From: Campylobacterota bacterium | GTDB lineage: Bacteria; Campylobacterota; Campylobacteria; Campylobacterales; Sulfurimonadaceae | Assembly (NCBI GenBank): GCA_030837195.1 | Contig: JAUPKZ010000005.1 | Location: forward strand, 1 to 32,548 | Length of the DNA: 32,548 nt | Reading direction: 5' to 3' | Shown here: piece by piece, positions 8,913-18,673 of the stretch | How the letters are laid out: each line of letters begins with the position of its first letter | Numbering within the stretch: the stretch's first letter is position 1 | Made by a program: the position numbers and the translations under genes | Notes under the pieces: model-generated | Database searches by the model: none | Seen by the model: the letters and a program-made list of their open reading frames with translations, nothing else | What the model was told of the DNA's origin: nothing

Positions 8913-9887
8913 TTATATAGGTAAAACTCTTATTTTTTTAGATAGTTTCTCTTTTAGCGTCGCTTCGATAGCGTAAAGTGTTCCCGTTGCAGAAGACGCA
9001 CATCCGTTACATGCTCCTAAATATCTTATATAAACATCTATATACTCAGGGCTTGGCTTTACATCGATAACTTCCATATTACCCCCGTCCATTATCAAAA
9101 ACTGTCTAACATTTTCATCAATTACGGCATCAATAGCTTTGATTTGCTGTACAAGCGTCATAGCTTCAAAACTTGCCTTTGAACCTGCATCTGCAGCTGC
9201 TTTCATCTTCTCTTCATCCATCTCTCTTCGAGTATCTCTTAAAATATCAACAAGATAATATTCTCTCTTCTCGTGCCCGCCCGGTTTTATACAGCTCTTA
9301 CAAAAACCTCCGGCTTTTGTATAGTCTGTTATCTGTTCAACGGTTGTTAAGTCGTTTAACCTGATAACCTCTTGAATAGTTCTAAGACTTACCCTTGCAC
9401 ATTCGCAAACGATTATCTCATCTTCAAAGCTCTCTGCCTCTACGCCTAAATAGAGTGAAGCCGCTTTTTTGATAACATCATATGCCATAACAGAGCAGTG
9501 CATCTTTTGAGGCGGAACTGCAGGAACATCAGGATGGTCTCTTAGTGCAAACTCAACATCTATGTTTGTTATCTTCACGGCTTCTTTGACGGTTTTACCG
9601 ATACAAAGCTCAGTCATGATGTCTGAACTTGCTATTGCCGTGCCGCATCCAAAACTCTTAAACTTAGAGTTTACGATAATATCTGTTTTTGGGTCAACTT
9701 CCCAATATAATCTAACCGCATCACCACAGCTCTCTGCGCCGTAATCTGCAACTACAAGTTTATTTCCATTTTTTTCTACTTGTTCGGGTGTTATTTCACC
9801 TTGATGATTTGGGTTGTTCATCAAAGTTGTTACTTTATTTGAGTATGCATCCCATAAAGATGCACCAAGTAAGTCATTCTTTGCCAT
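8913..9887 (-). CDS. nifU: NifU-type Fe-S cluster assembly scaffold
   Basis: The 324-residue protein has the full three-part NifU layout. The N-terminal IscU-like scaffold (about residues 1-150) has cluster ligands Cys54, Cys81 and Cys131. The central BFD-like [2Fe-2S] domain (about 158-205) has Cys161, Cys163, Cys196 and Cys199. The C-terminal Nfu domain (about 245-324) has the CNGC pair at 293 and 296. It builds Fe-S clusters with sulfur from the NifS enzyme encoded just upstream. In Helicobacter and Campylobacter the NifU/NifS pair is the essential general Fe-S system rather than a nitrogenase-specific one. The gap to nifS is unusually structured. Confidence 0.96.
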   Translation of the reverse strand: MAKNDLLGASLWDAYSNKVTTLMNNPNHQGEITPEQVEKNGNKLVVADYGAESCGDAVRLYWEVDPKTDIIVNSKFKSFGCGTAIASSDIMTELCIGKTVKEAVKITNIDVEFALRDHPDVPAVPPQKMHCSVMAYDVIKKAASLYLGVEAESFEDEIIVCECARVSLRTIQEVIRLNDLTTVEQITDYTKAGGFCKSCIKPGGHEKREYYLVDILRDTRREMDEEKMKAAADAGSKASFEAMTLVQQIKAIDAVIDENVRQFLIMDGGNMEVIDVKPSPEYIDVYIRYLGACNGCASSATGTLYAIEATLKEKLSKKIRVLPI

Positions 9888-9931
9888 AATATTTTCCTTT
9901 AATTTATTTTATAAATTTATAACTTTTATCT

Positions 9932-11251
<1,320 letters not shown>

Positions 11252-11263
11252 CTACCTTATTAA

Positions 11264-11302
11264 ATTTTATCTTAACTGTTTAATTAAGACAAAAATTGTC
11301 TT
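11264..11302 (-). promoter_or_regulatory. Candidate nifS promoter with inverted-repeat operator
   Basis: On the minus strand TTGTCT (11292-11287) and TAAAAT (11269-11264) are 17 bases apart. The -35 box lies inside a perfect inverted repeat, AAGACAA at 11286-11292 and TTGTCTT at 11296-11302. The implied transcript start falls very near the AAGG ribosome site, so the leader would be very short. That is a weakness of this call. Confidence 0.38.
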
Positions 11303-11379
11303 GTTTTTATTCTGTAATAATAATCGTTTTGTTATTATGTTATGCTTAAGCCAACCTGTGATTATATATTATTTAAGGT

Positions 11380-12060
11380 TTATACAATTTTATACTCGCC
11401 AAATGCCAAATCATCAATCTTAAAATCTCCAAAACTTACCCTATGAAGAGCAACTACTCTATTTCCTACCGCACCAAACATTCTTTTTACCTGATGATAT
11501 CTTCCTTCACAAATCTCCAGCTTAACTAGAGTCGGAGTTGTCACTTCCATTTTTGCTGCCAAAAGAGGCTTTTTTTCGCCTCTCAATAAAAGTTCTCCGC
11601 TTGCAAAAATAGTGCTCTCATCCCCCTTAAGAGGCTCTGCAAGAGTTACTTCATATATTTTTTTTACACTGCTTTTTGGGCTTGTGAGCCTATGATTTAT
11701 CTCTCCGTCATCCGTTAGCAAAATAGCGCCCGTAGTATCGGCATCAAGTCTTCCGATGGTTGATATTTGGGGATTTCTTCTTTGATAGCGCATAGGTAAG
11801 AGTGAGTATATGAGTTTTCCGTTGTCGCTATGCGAACAAACATAACTTGATGGTTTATTCATCAAAAGAGTAAGTGTTTGCGGGTCTAATGCTTCATTTT
11901 CTACCGTAATTTGGTTGTGATGAGCTTTTATTGAGCCATCAAAAATTCTTTGCCCGTCAATACATACACTAAACATCTTTAGAAACTTTTTTATCTCACT
12001 TCTTGAACAATAACCAAGACTTGAGAGATGAGCATCGACTCTTTTATAACTATTTTGCAT
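11380..12060 (-). CDS. rsuA: RsuA/RluB/E/F family ribosomal pseudouridine synthase
   Basis: The 226-residue protein has an N-terminal S4 RNA-binding domain (about residues 6-55, VDAHLSSLGYCSRSEIKKFL) and a pseudouridine synthase domain with the catalytic Asp106 in GRLDADTTGAILLTDDG. The end has the family block LEICEGRYHQVKRMFGAVGN and FGDFKIDDLAFGEY, closely like Escherichia coli RsuA, which modifies U516 of 16S rRNA. RluB, RluE and RluF use the same motif, so the exact target base is not certain. It appears monocistronic, and an ATTATATATTATTT stretch lies between it and the divergent-side nifS promoter. Confidence 0.9.
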   Translation of the reverse strand: MQNSYKRVDAHLSSLGYCSRSEIKKFLKMFSVCIDGQRIFDGSIKAHHNQITVENEALDPQTLTLLMNKPSSYVCSHSDNGKLIYSLLPMRYQRRNPQISTIGRLDADTTGAILLTDDGEINHRLTSPKSSVKKIYEVTLAEPLKGDESTIFASGELLLRGEKKPLLAAKMEVTTPTLVKLEICEGRYHQVKRMFGAVGNRVVALHRVSFGDFKIDDLAFGEYKIV

Positions 12061-12091
12061 TGTTTACTTTTTACACAATTATATCAAATAT

Positions 12092-12115
12092 ACAGATAAT
12101 AACAGATAATAACAG
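12092..12115 (+). repeat. Tandem 10-bp direct repeat upstream of the signalling operon
   Basis: ACAGATAATA occurs twice head to tail at 12092-12111, followed by a partial third copy (ACAG). The 10-base period matches one helical turn, so bound proteins would sit on one face of the DNA. It lies 35-58 bases before the -10 box of the operon. Confidence 0.5.
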
Positions 12116-12130
12116 CCAATATGTTGTTTA

Positions 12131-12163
12131 TTTTATAGATAGTTAATGGTATAATCTATAAAA
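12131..12163 (+). promoter_or_regulatory. Promoter -10 box inside a 33-bp inverted repeat, signalling operon
   Basis: A perfect TATAAT lies at 12150-12155, 37 bases before the ATG at 12193. It is enclosed by 10-base perfect arms, TTTTATAGAT at 12131-12140 and ATCTATAAAA at 12154-12163. A factor bound to this repeat would cover the -10 box and so repress transcription. The AAGAAGGG ribosome site follows at 12182-12189. Confidence 0.5.
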
Positions 12164-12192
12164 ACACTCAAGATAAAAGCAAAGAAGGGCTG

Positions 12193-13587
12193 ATGGTAAT
12201 ACTTAACAAACCTCGTAATGTCTTAATTGTTGATGACAATCTAAAAAATATACAACTTGCTGCCAATATTCTTAAATCAAGCGGATTATATACAATTTTT
12301 TTTGCAACAAGCGGGGAACATGCAATTGAACAATTAGAACTAAGAGAATATGCTCTTATACTTCTTGATATCAATATGCCAGGAATGGACGGCTATGAAA
12401 CCGCAAAAATGATAAAAAGTAATGAACGAACAAAAAAAACACCTATTATCTTTTTATCTGCAAATACTAATAAGGATAGCATTAAAAAGAGTTTTGAATG
12501 CGGCGGGGAAGATTATATTACAAAACCTTTCAATGAAACGGAGCTACTGCATAGAGTTAAAACTCATATAGAGCTCTTTTGTGCAAAAGAAAGGCTCCAG
12601 TATGAAGTTGATGAAGCAAATACGCTATTGCAGCAATATAAACTTGTCGTAGATATGAGTTCAAGCGTTTCTAAATCAGATTTAGAAGGCAATATTACCT
12701 ATGTCAATGATAATTTTTGTAAACTCTCAAAATATACAAAAGAGGAGCTTTTAGGAAAAAATCATAATATTTTTAGAAGTCCAGATGTTGATAGCTCTGT
12801 ATACAAAGAGTTATGGGATACTATAAAAAGTAAAAAAATTTGGAACGGAGTTATTAAAAATAGAGCAAAAGACGGTAGTTGTTACCACTTTGAGGCCACT
12901 ATCATGCCAATTCTCGATCAAAACGGAGATATCATTGAATATATAAGTGTTCGTACCGATATGACAAAAGAGATTCTTTTACGAGATGATATTATAGCTA
13001 CACAAAAAGAAGTTATCTCTACGCTTGGTGAGCTTGGCGAAAAAAGAAGCAAAGAAACAGGTGATCATGTTACAAGAGTTGCTCTCTTTGGTGAAGTACT
13101 GGCAAAAGCATATGGCTGCTCATCAGAAGAGATAGAACTACTTAAAATGGCATCTCCTATGCATGACATTGGTAAAGTTGTCATCCCTGATGCTATACTT
13201 CTTAAGCCGAGTGCTCTTACAAATGAAGAGTTTGAAATTATGAAAAAACACACTTTATATGGTTGGGAAATATTTAATAAATCAACACACCATCTTTTAC
13301 AGACATCTGCTCTCATAGCATATACACATCATGAAAAATGGGATGGCACTGGATATCCAAGAGGGCTTAGCGGTGAAGATATCCATATCTTTGGTCGTAT
13401 AACTGCAATTAGCGATGTATTTGATGCACTAACTCATGATAGAATTTATAAAAAAGCTTGGAGCATAGAAGAAACATTAGAGTTTATAAAAAGCGAACGA
13501 GGGAAAGCTTTTGAACCTAGACTTGTTGATTTGCTAATTGAAAATATGAATGAAATTATCGATATCAAAAATTTTTATAACAAATAG
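12193..13587 (+). CDS. Response regulator REC-PAS-HD-GYP (cyclic di-GMP phosphodiesterase)
   Basis: The 464-residue soluble protein has a receiver domain (about residues 8-128; acidic pair D14-D15, phospho-acceptor Asp59 in LLDINMP, Lys111). A PAS domain follows (about 150-262; GNITYVNDNFCKLSKYTKEE, then a PAC block ending YISVRTDMTKE), and then an HD-GYP domain (about 270-455). HD-GYP residues are all present: His292, His324-Asp325, His353, His379-His380, GTGYP at 385-389 and Asp408. Such domains hydrolyse cyclic di-GMP, so phosphorylation probably alters biofilm or motility output. There is no DNA-binding domain. It abuts the SCO gene with no spacer and shares an operon with a hybrid kinase, its likely phosphate source. 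Confidence 0.93.
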   Translation: MVILNKPRNVLIVDDNLKNIQLAANILKSSGLYTIFFATSGEHAIEQLELREYALILLDINMPGMDGYETAKMIKSNERTKKTPIIFLSANTNKDSIKKSFECGGEDYITKPFNETELLHRVKTHIELFCAKERLQYEVDEANTLLQQYKLVVDMSSSVSKSDLEGNITYVNDNFCKLSKYTKEELLGKNHNIFRSPDVDSSVYKELWDTIKSKKIWNGVIKNRAKDGSCYHFEATIMPILDQNGDIIEYISVRTDMTKEILLRDDIIATQKEVISTLGELGEKRSKETGDHVTRVALFGEVLAKAYGCSSEEIELLKMASPMHDIGKVVIPDAILLKPSALTNEEFEIMKKHTLYGWEIFNKSTHHLLQTSALIAYTHHEKWDGTGYPRGLSGEDIHIFGRITAISDVFDALTHDRIYKKAWSIEETLEFIKSERGKAFEPRLVDLLIENMNEIIDIKNFYNK

Positions 13588-14160
13588 ATGCTTAAGAGAG
13601 TTTATATTTTTTCCATATTTGCGGGGGTAATCTTTTTTTCCGGATTTGTAGTAATTCTCCCGACATTTACTACTAACAATATTTCAAAAATAGCGCTTGA
13701 CAAAGAAATTGATCTTCCGCTAATTTTAAATGATGAAAAAGAAATTAAGTTTATTTTTTTTGGCTATTCTGGTTGCAGAGATATTTGCACCCCTAGACTT
13801 CATTCACTACAAACATTTTACAATACACTTGATACAAATTTAAAAAACAAAATAGGCGTTGAGTTTATTGATATCTCAACACCGCAAGACACAACTCTTC
13901 CCGATAGATTTGCTACATTTTTTCATGAAGATTTTAAAGGAATCTATCTAGATGCAGATATTAGGAGAGAATATACTAAAGCATTTAATGTCTATTTCGC
14001 ACCTTCAATAAACGATAAAACAGAGTTTGACCATACTGCCGCTCTTTATATGGTGCAAAAAAAATCCGATAAAAAAATCATAAAATTTGTATATAACGCT
14101 TACCCTTATGATTTCAAACAAATACAAATTGATATTAAGGAGTTACTAAATGAACAATAA
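13588..14160 (+). CDS. SCO1/SenC/PrrC family membrane-anchored copper or thiol protein
   Basis: The 190-residue protein has an N-terminal membrane anchor (about residues 5-27) and a thioredoxin-like periplasmic domain. SCO hallmarks are the CxxxC pair in [15 protein letters not shown] (Cys63 and Cys67) and the distant copper-ligand histidine in EFDHTAAL (His149). SCO proteins deliver copper to the CuA site of oxidases or act as thiol reductants, and PrrC of Rhodobacter affects signalling through a two-component system. Here it lies between a response regulator and a hybrid kinase, overlapping the latter by 11 bases, with no oxidase gene adjacent. A sensory role is therefore plausible but inferred. 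A Thr replaces the common second Pro after the CxxxC. Confidence 0.88.
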   Translation: MLKRVYIFSIFAGVIFFSGFVVILPTFTTNNISKIALDKEIDLPLILNDEKEIKFIFFGYSGCRDICTPRLHSLQTFYNTLDTNLKNKIGVEFIDISTPQDTTLPDRFATFFHEDFKGIYLDADIRREYTKAFNVYFAPSINDKTEFDHTAALYMVQKKSDKKIIKFVYNAYPYDFKQIQIDIKELLNEQ

Positions 14161-16192
14161 TCCTTCGCAAACAACTTCTAGTGGAGTTTTCGATGATATT
14201 TTTATGCTTAAGCTTATTTTTATTCATTGGATTATTACTTCAACACTTAGTGCATATCTTTTTGACACCTATATCTTAGGATTTATCGGAGGTGGGATAC
14301 TCTATCTATTTTCTTATATTGCATACAAATCTCTTAAACAAACACAATTATACAAATATATTACCTCTTTAGTACTTCTTACATTCTCTATTATTATGAT
14401 CCAACAAAGTTTTGGAAGAATTGAGATGCATTTTCATATCTTTGTGGCACTCTCTTTTCTTGTTATTTATAAAGATCATAAAGTTATTTCCGTAGGCGCC
14501 ATTTTTATTATTTTACATCACCTAATTTTTAATTATCTACAAGATTTAAATATTCATATTTTTGATATGCCTATTATTGTCTTTAACTATGGTTGCGGTA
14601 TGGATATTGTTCTGCTGCATGCCGCATTCGTTATTTTTGAGTGGTTTGTTCTCTCCGTAATAGTGCAAAATATGGACAAGACAGAAAAAGAGCTCTATAG
14701 AACCAAAAATGCTCTTGCCTCGGTCAATAAAAACTTAGAGGATATAGTAGATATTAGAACGCTGGAGCTACAAACAGCAAAACAAGAGGCTGACTATGCA
14801 AACAGTATGAAATCGATCTTTTTAGCAAATATGTCCCACGAAATAAGAACTCCTATGAATGCTATTATAGGTTTTACAGATCTTTTAGACAAAAACATTA
14901 CCGATCATATCAATAAAAGCTATATTAAATCCGTTCAAGATAGTTCAAAAATTTTACTTGCTCTTATTAATGATATTTTAGATATCTCAAAAGTAGAGGC
15001 AGGAAAACTTGAGCTTGAACTTATTGAAACAGATGTGAGAGCTATCGCAAACGAGATACAAAATATATTTAGCCATAAAACGAAAGAAAAGGCTCTTAAA
15101 CTTAATGTTACAATAGATGAAACCGTTCCAAAGTCGCTTATACTTGATGAAATACGCCTAAGGCAGATTCTCTTTAACCTTGTAACTAATGCTATAAAAT
15201 TTACAAAGGAGGGGTATGTAACGCTAAAAATCAGTGCATCCTCGTACAAAGATCAAAATAAAATCTCTCTTTATTTAGAAGTAGAAGACAGCGGCATAGG
15301 TATAGAATTAAGCGAGCAAGAACGAATATTTGACTCTTTTACCCAACACAGCAACCAAAGCAACAAAACATACGGTGGCACAGGTCTTGGGCTAGCCATT
15401 GTTAAAAAACTGGTTGAACTTATGAACGGCACAATCGTATTAAAGAGTCAAAAAAATATCGGTACGATTTTTAGAATTATTTTACCGAATATCCAAATAG
15501 GTAATTCGATTACAATATCTCAAGAACATGAAAACCAAGAAATAGTTTTTGAAAAAGCGACTATTTTAGTTGTTGATGATATAGATCTAAACCGACAGCT
15601 TGTTAAAGAATACCTTGCAACGACATCTCTTGAAATTATTGAAGCTAAAGATGGACAAGAAGCTATCAATGCCATAAGAGAAAAAAGTATAGATTTGGTT
15701 CTTATGGATATTCAAATGCCAAATAAAAATGGCTATGAAGCAACGCAAGAAATAAGAAGTTTTGCAACCAACTTACCTATTATTGCGCTTACTGCATCTG
15801 TAGCTTTTGGTTTAGAAAGCGATAAAAACGCTATTTTTGATGATTTTTTACAAAAACCGATCAAAGAGAAAAAACTTCTCTTTAGTATTAGTAAGTTTCT
15901 CAAATGTCATTTAATCCCAGTTAAGAACAGTAGCACACAAGAAATAGCTTTTGAGGATGTAAATATTGTGCTAAATGACTATCTTGCACTCTGCCCAGAA
16001 CTAAATACATTGCTTATAAATGCCAAAAAACAAGGTGATATGCAGCTTATTGCAGATTTTGCAGAAAAACTTTATGATTGCGGTAAAAAAAGTAAAAATA
16101 CATATTTTATCAACATTTCTACAAAACTATCATATGCCATAGAGAGTTTTGATATAGGCGAATGCATGGTTTTGCTTGAGCGCTTCAAATAA
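14150..16192 (+). CDS. Membrane hybrid histidine kinase with His-rich multi-span sensor
   Basis: The 680-residue protein starts inside the SCO gene. Residues 18-175 form about six membrane helices with little soluble loop. They carry histidines at [14 protein letters not shown] (His94, His96), ILHHLIF (His123, His124), NIHIF (His136) and LLHAAF (His157). A coiled coil (about 175-215) leads to HisKA with phospho-acceptor His230 in [17 protein letters not shown]. The HATPase has [15 protein letters not shown] and [11 protein letters not shown] receiver domain (about 462-575) has Asp520 in VLMDIQMP. The last 100 residues look like a helical HPt-type bundle but lack the HPt histidine. It probably feeds phosphate to the REC-PAS-HD-GYP protein. 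The signal is unknown. Confidence 0.92.
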   Translation: MNNNPSQTTSSGVFDDIFMLKLIFIHWIITSTLSAYLFDTYILGFIGGGILYLFSYIAYKSLKQTQLYKYITSLVLLTFSIIMIQQSFGRIEMHFHIFVALSFLVIYKDHKVISVGAIFIILHHLIFNYLQDLNIHIFDMPIIVFNYGCGMDIVLLHAAFVIFEWFVLSVIVQNMDKTEKELYRTKNALASVNKNLEDIVDIRTLELQTAKQEADYANSMKSIFLANMSHEIRTPMNAIIGFTDLLDKNITDHINKSYIKSVQDSSKILLALINDILDISKVEAGKLELELIETDVRAIANEIQNIFSHKTKEKALKLNVTIDETVPKSLILDEIRLRQILFNLVTNAIKFTKEGYVTLKISASSYKDQNKISLYLEVEDSGIGIELSEQERIFDSFTQHSNQSNKTYGGTGLGLAIVKKLVELMNGTIVLKSQKNIGTIFRIILPNIQIGNSITISQEHENQEIVFEKATILVVDDIDLNRQLVKEYLATTSLEIIEAKDGQEAINAIREKSIDLVLMDIQMPNKNGYEATQEIRSFATNLPIIALTASVAFGLESDKNAIFDDFLQKPIKEKKLLFSISKFLKCHLIPVKNSSTQEIAFEDVNIVLNDYLALCPELNTLLINAKKQGDMQLIADFAEKLYDCGKKSKNTYFINISTKLSYAIESFDIGECMVLLERFK

Positions 16193-16210
16193 CTCTTAAC
16201 CTTAAAATGG

Positions 16211-16216
16211 TACAAT
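16211..16216 (+). promoter_or_regulatory. Candidate -10 box of leuC
   Basis: TACAAT lies 43 bases before the leuC ATG in the 67-bp gap after the kinase gene. No clear -35 box or terminator of the upstream operon is visible. Confidence 0.35.
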
Positions 16217-16259
16217 TTGAGTTTAAAAAGAGCTATAAATAAAGGAAATTAAAATTAGT

Positions 16260-17519
16260 ATGGGACAAACTATAACCGAAAAAATATTCTCAGAGCATGT
16301 AGGACATACCGTCTATGCCGGAGAGATAGTACGCTCACCTATCGATATGGTCATCGGAAATGACATAACTACGCCTATCTCTATCAAAGCTTTTGAAGAG
16401 AGCGGTGCTACAAAACTGGCAAATCCGGATAGCTTTTCGATAGTTCTAGATCACTTTATCCCCGCAAAAGATATAGCAAGCGCAAATCAAGCTAGAATAA
16501 GCCGCGATTTTGCAAAAAAACACAATATGAAAAACTTTTTTGATGAAAAAGACATGGGGATAGAACACGCTCTTTTACCTGAAAAAGGGCTTGTAGTACC
16601 GGGTGATGTCATCATCGGTGCTGATAGTCACACATGTACTCACGGGGCACTCGGGGCATTTTCAACGGGTATGGGTTCAACCGACCTAGCGTTTGCGATG
16701 GTAACAGGCGGGAACTGGTTTAAAGTTCCTGAGTCTATAAAAGTAAATCTTAGCGGAAAACCCGGAAAATACACCACCGGAAAAGATATTATACTAGAGA
16801 TTATCCGCATGATTGGGGTGGACGGCGCACTTTACAGAACTCTGGAGTTTACGGGAAGTACAATTGAGCATCTTACCATGGACGATAGATTTTCAATGTG
16901 CAATATGGCTATTGAAGCAGGAGCAAAAAGCGGAATCGTTGCATACGACGAAATAACAAAAGAGTTTCTAAGCGACAAGACATTGGCAAGAGAGCCTAAG
17001 ATACACTACTCTGATGCGGATGCAACTTATGTTATGACTCTTGATATAGATGTTGCAAAACTAGATCCAGTCATTGCATATCCATTTTTACCATCAAACG
17101 GTCATAGCGTAATGCAAGCCGTACAAGATAATATAAAAATAGATCAGGCATTTATAGGAAGCTGCACAAACGGCAGACTGAGCGATCTTAAAGTGGCAGC
17201 AGAAATACTAAAAGATAAAAAAGTTCATCCCGATGTAAGGCTGATTGTAACTCCCGGAACACAAAAGATTTTAAGAGAAGCAACAAAACTCGGTTATATA
17301 GACATAATCGTAGATGCAGGTGGGGTTGTAAGCAATCCGACTTGCGGAGCATGCCTTGGCGGATATATGGGAATTTTAGGCGACAATGAAGTTGCCGTAG
17401 CGACGACAAACCGCAACTTTGTGGGTCGTATGGGTTCAAGAAGCTCAAAAGTATATCTGGCAAACTCGGCAGTAGCTGCAATATCCGCAATTAAAGGCTA
17501 TATTGCGGATCCTAGATAA
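16260..17519 (+). CDS. leuC: 3-isopropylmalate dehydratase large subunit
   Basis: The 419-residue aconitase-family protein isomerises 2- to 3-isopropylmalate in leucine synthesis with the small subunit LeuD. Cluster and active-site blocks seen are VLDHFIPAKD, GADSHTCTHGALGAFSTGMG (first cluster cysteine), FIGSCTNGRLSDL, and SNPTCGACLGGYMG with the second and third cysteines. The length fits the shorter archaeal/HacA-like LeuC type. The ATG at 16260 follows AAGGAAA by 13 bases, a little far, and an in-frame ATT lies two codons earlier. No leuD, leuB or leuA is adjacent, so the pathway genes are dispersed. Homoaconitase is the main alternative. Confidence 0.92.
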   Translation: MGQTITEKIFSEHVGHTVYAGEIVRSPIDMVIGNDITTPISIKAFEESGATKLANPDSFSIVLDHFIPAKDIASANQARISRDFAKKHNMKNFFDEKDMGIEHALLPEKGLVVPGDVIIGADSHTCTHGALGAFSTGMGSTDLAFAMVTGGNWFKVPESIKVNLSGKPGKYTTGKDIILEIIRMIGVDGALYRTLEFTGSTIEHLTMDDRFSMCNMAIEAGAKSGIVAYDEITKEFLSDKTLAREPKIHYSDADATYVMTLDIDVAKLDPVIAYPFLPSNGHSVMQAVQDNIKIDQAFIGSCTNGRLSDLKVAAEILKDKKVHPDVRLIVTPGTQKILREATKLGYIDIIVDAGGVVSNPTCGACLGGYMGILGDNEVAVATTNRNFVGRMGSRSSKVYLANSAVAAISAIKGYIADPR

Positions 17520-17552
17520 ATAAAATTTATTAACTAACTTATCTATATTAGT

Positions 17553-17580
17553 TTGCTTTTAAGACAATTATAGGTAAAAT
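17553..17580 (+). promoter_or_regulatory. Candidate promoter of the ompA-like gene
   Basis: TTGCTT at 17553-17558 and TAAAAT at 17575-17580 are 16 bases apart. The ribosome site AAGGA and ATG 17609 follow at sensible distances. This is one of the better-formed promoters in the window, in keeping with an abundant outer-membrane protein. Confidence 0.45.
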
Positions 17581-17608
17581 TCCATTATATTATAAAAAAG
17601 GATAATAA

Positions 17609-18673
17609 ATGAAAAAATTATTATTTGTTCCGGCTATTTTGCTAAGCAGTATGCTTCTTGCATCAGAGTATGACTACGAAATAACTCCGCAGTTTGGGTA
17701 CAACATAGCAGAGGGTAACCTTGGCTTAGAAAACCAGATTTTAAGCGGAGCTGCTTTTCAGTACAACGGATGCAATTCGCTTATAAGCCCAGAGCTTAGC
17801 ATTTTATACAGTGAGGCAGATTATGAAAACTCAAACCTTGAGACTGATCTTTTCCGCATAGCACTCAACGGCGTTCATGAGTATGGCTCGGTTGCAGGAC
17901 TTTTCAATCCTATTACAAAAATGGGTATCGGTTATGAGACTCTAAGAGATCACGCAGCAGGAAACGAGGACAGTATGTTCTTAGATGCAGGTGTTGGAGC
18001 AAAAATTCCTTTTACGGACAACATCGCTCTTAAACTTGAAACTGTTTATATGCTAAAAGAGAATGACAGAAGATGGGATAGCAATTTGGCGCTACTAGCA
18101 GGTATAAACTATGCATTTGGCGCAAAAGAGCAGCCAAAGCCTCAGCCAAGACCAGAACCTAAGCCTGAGCCAAAACCAGAACCAAAACCAGAACCTAAGC
18201 CTGTTCCGGCACCGACTCCTGCGCCTACTCCAAAGCCTGTTGATGGCGATAATGATAAAGACGGCGTATTAAATTCAGTTGATAAGTGCCCTACTACTCC
18301 AGCAGGTCATAAAGTAGATAGCGACGGATGTTCAAAACTTGTAAATCTCCATATCAATTTTGATACTGCATCATATAAAGTAAAAGATGCTTACCAATCA
18401 AATGTAAAAGAGTTTGCAGATTTCTTAAAAGCTATGCCAAACTATGATGCAAAAATCGTTGGTCACACAGATAGCGTAGGAAGCGATAAAAGCAACCAAA
18501 CTCTCTCTGAGAATAGAGCAAATGCAGTTAAGAACCTAATCATCAAAGAGGGTGTTGACGCAAGCAGAATCTCTTCTAAAGGTATGGGTGAAAAAGCTCC
18601 TGTTGCTTCTAATGATACAAAAGAAGGCAAAGCAGAAAATAGAAGAATTGAAGCAGAGCTTATCAAAAAATAA
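17609..18673 (+). CDS. OmpA family outer-membrane protein with barrel, Pro-rich linker and peptidoglycan-binding domain
   Basis: The 354-residue protein has a signal peptide (residues 1-18), then an eight-stranded barrel-like domain (about 20-171) ending NYAFG. A Pro-Lys-Glu linker (about 175-210) follows, then a calcium-binding thrombospondin type-3 repeat ([20 protein letters not shown], about 214-233). The C-terminal OmpA domain (about 245-350) has LHINFDTAS, the diaminopimelate-binding GHTDSVGS and LSENRANAV. It should tether the outer membrane to peptidoglycan, as OprF and CadF do. Its TAA overlaps the mobA ATG, an odd coupling for an abundant envelope protein. Confidence 0.93.
   Translation: MKKLLFVPAILLSSMLLASEYDYEITPQFGYNIAEGNLGLENQILSGAAFQYNGCNSLISPELSILYSEADYENSNLETDLFRIALNGVHEYGSVAGLFNPITKMGIGYETLRDHAAGNEDSMFLDAGVGAKIPFTDNIALKLETVYMLKENDRRWDSNLALLAGINYAFGAKEQPKPQPRPEPKPEPKPEPKPEPKPVPAPTPAPTPKPVDGDNDKDGVLNSVDKCPTTPAGHKVDSDGCSKLVNLHINFDTASYKVKDAYQSNVKEFADFLKAMPNYDAKIVGHTDSVGSDKSNQTLSENRANAVKNLIIKEGVDASRISSKGMGEKAPVASNDTKEGKAENRRIEAELIKK
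18131..18238 (+). repeat. Pro-rich codon repeats in the OmpA linker
   Basis: Tandem six-base units of the CCAAAA/CCTGAG kind encode alternating PK and PE pairs, then PAPT pairs. Such repeats can gain or lose units by slippage in six-base steps, which keeps frame, so linker length may vary between strains. Confidence 0.75.

Noticed and set aside
16254-16259. ATT at 16254 as a second AUU start, for leuC
   Set aside because: It has better spacing to AAGGA, but the ATG two codons later gives a normal LeuC N-terminus, so a rare start is not needed.
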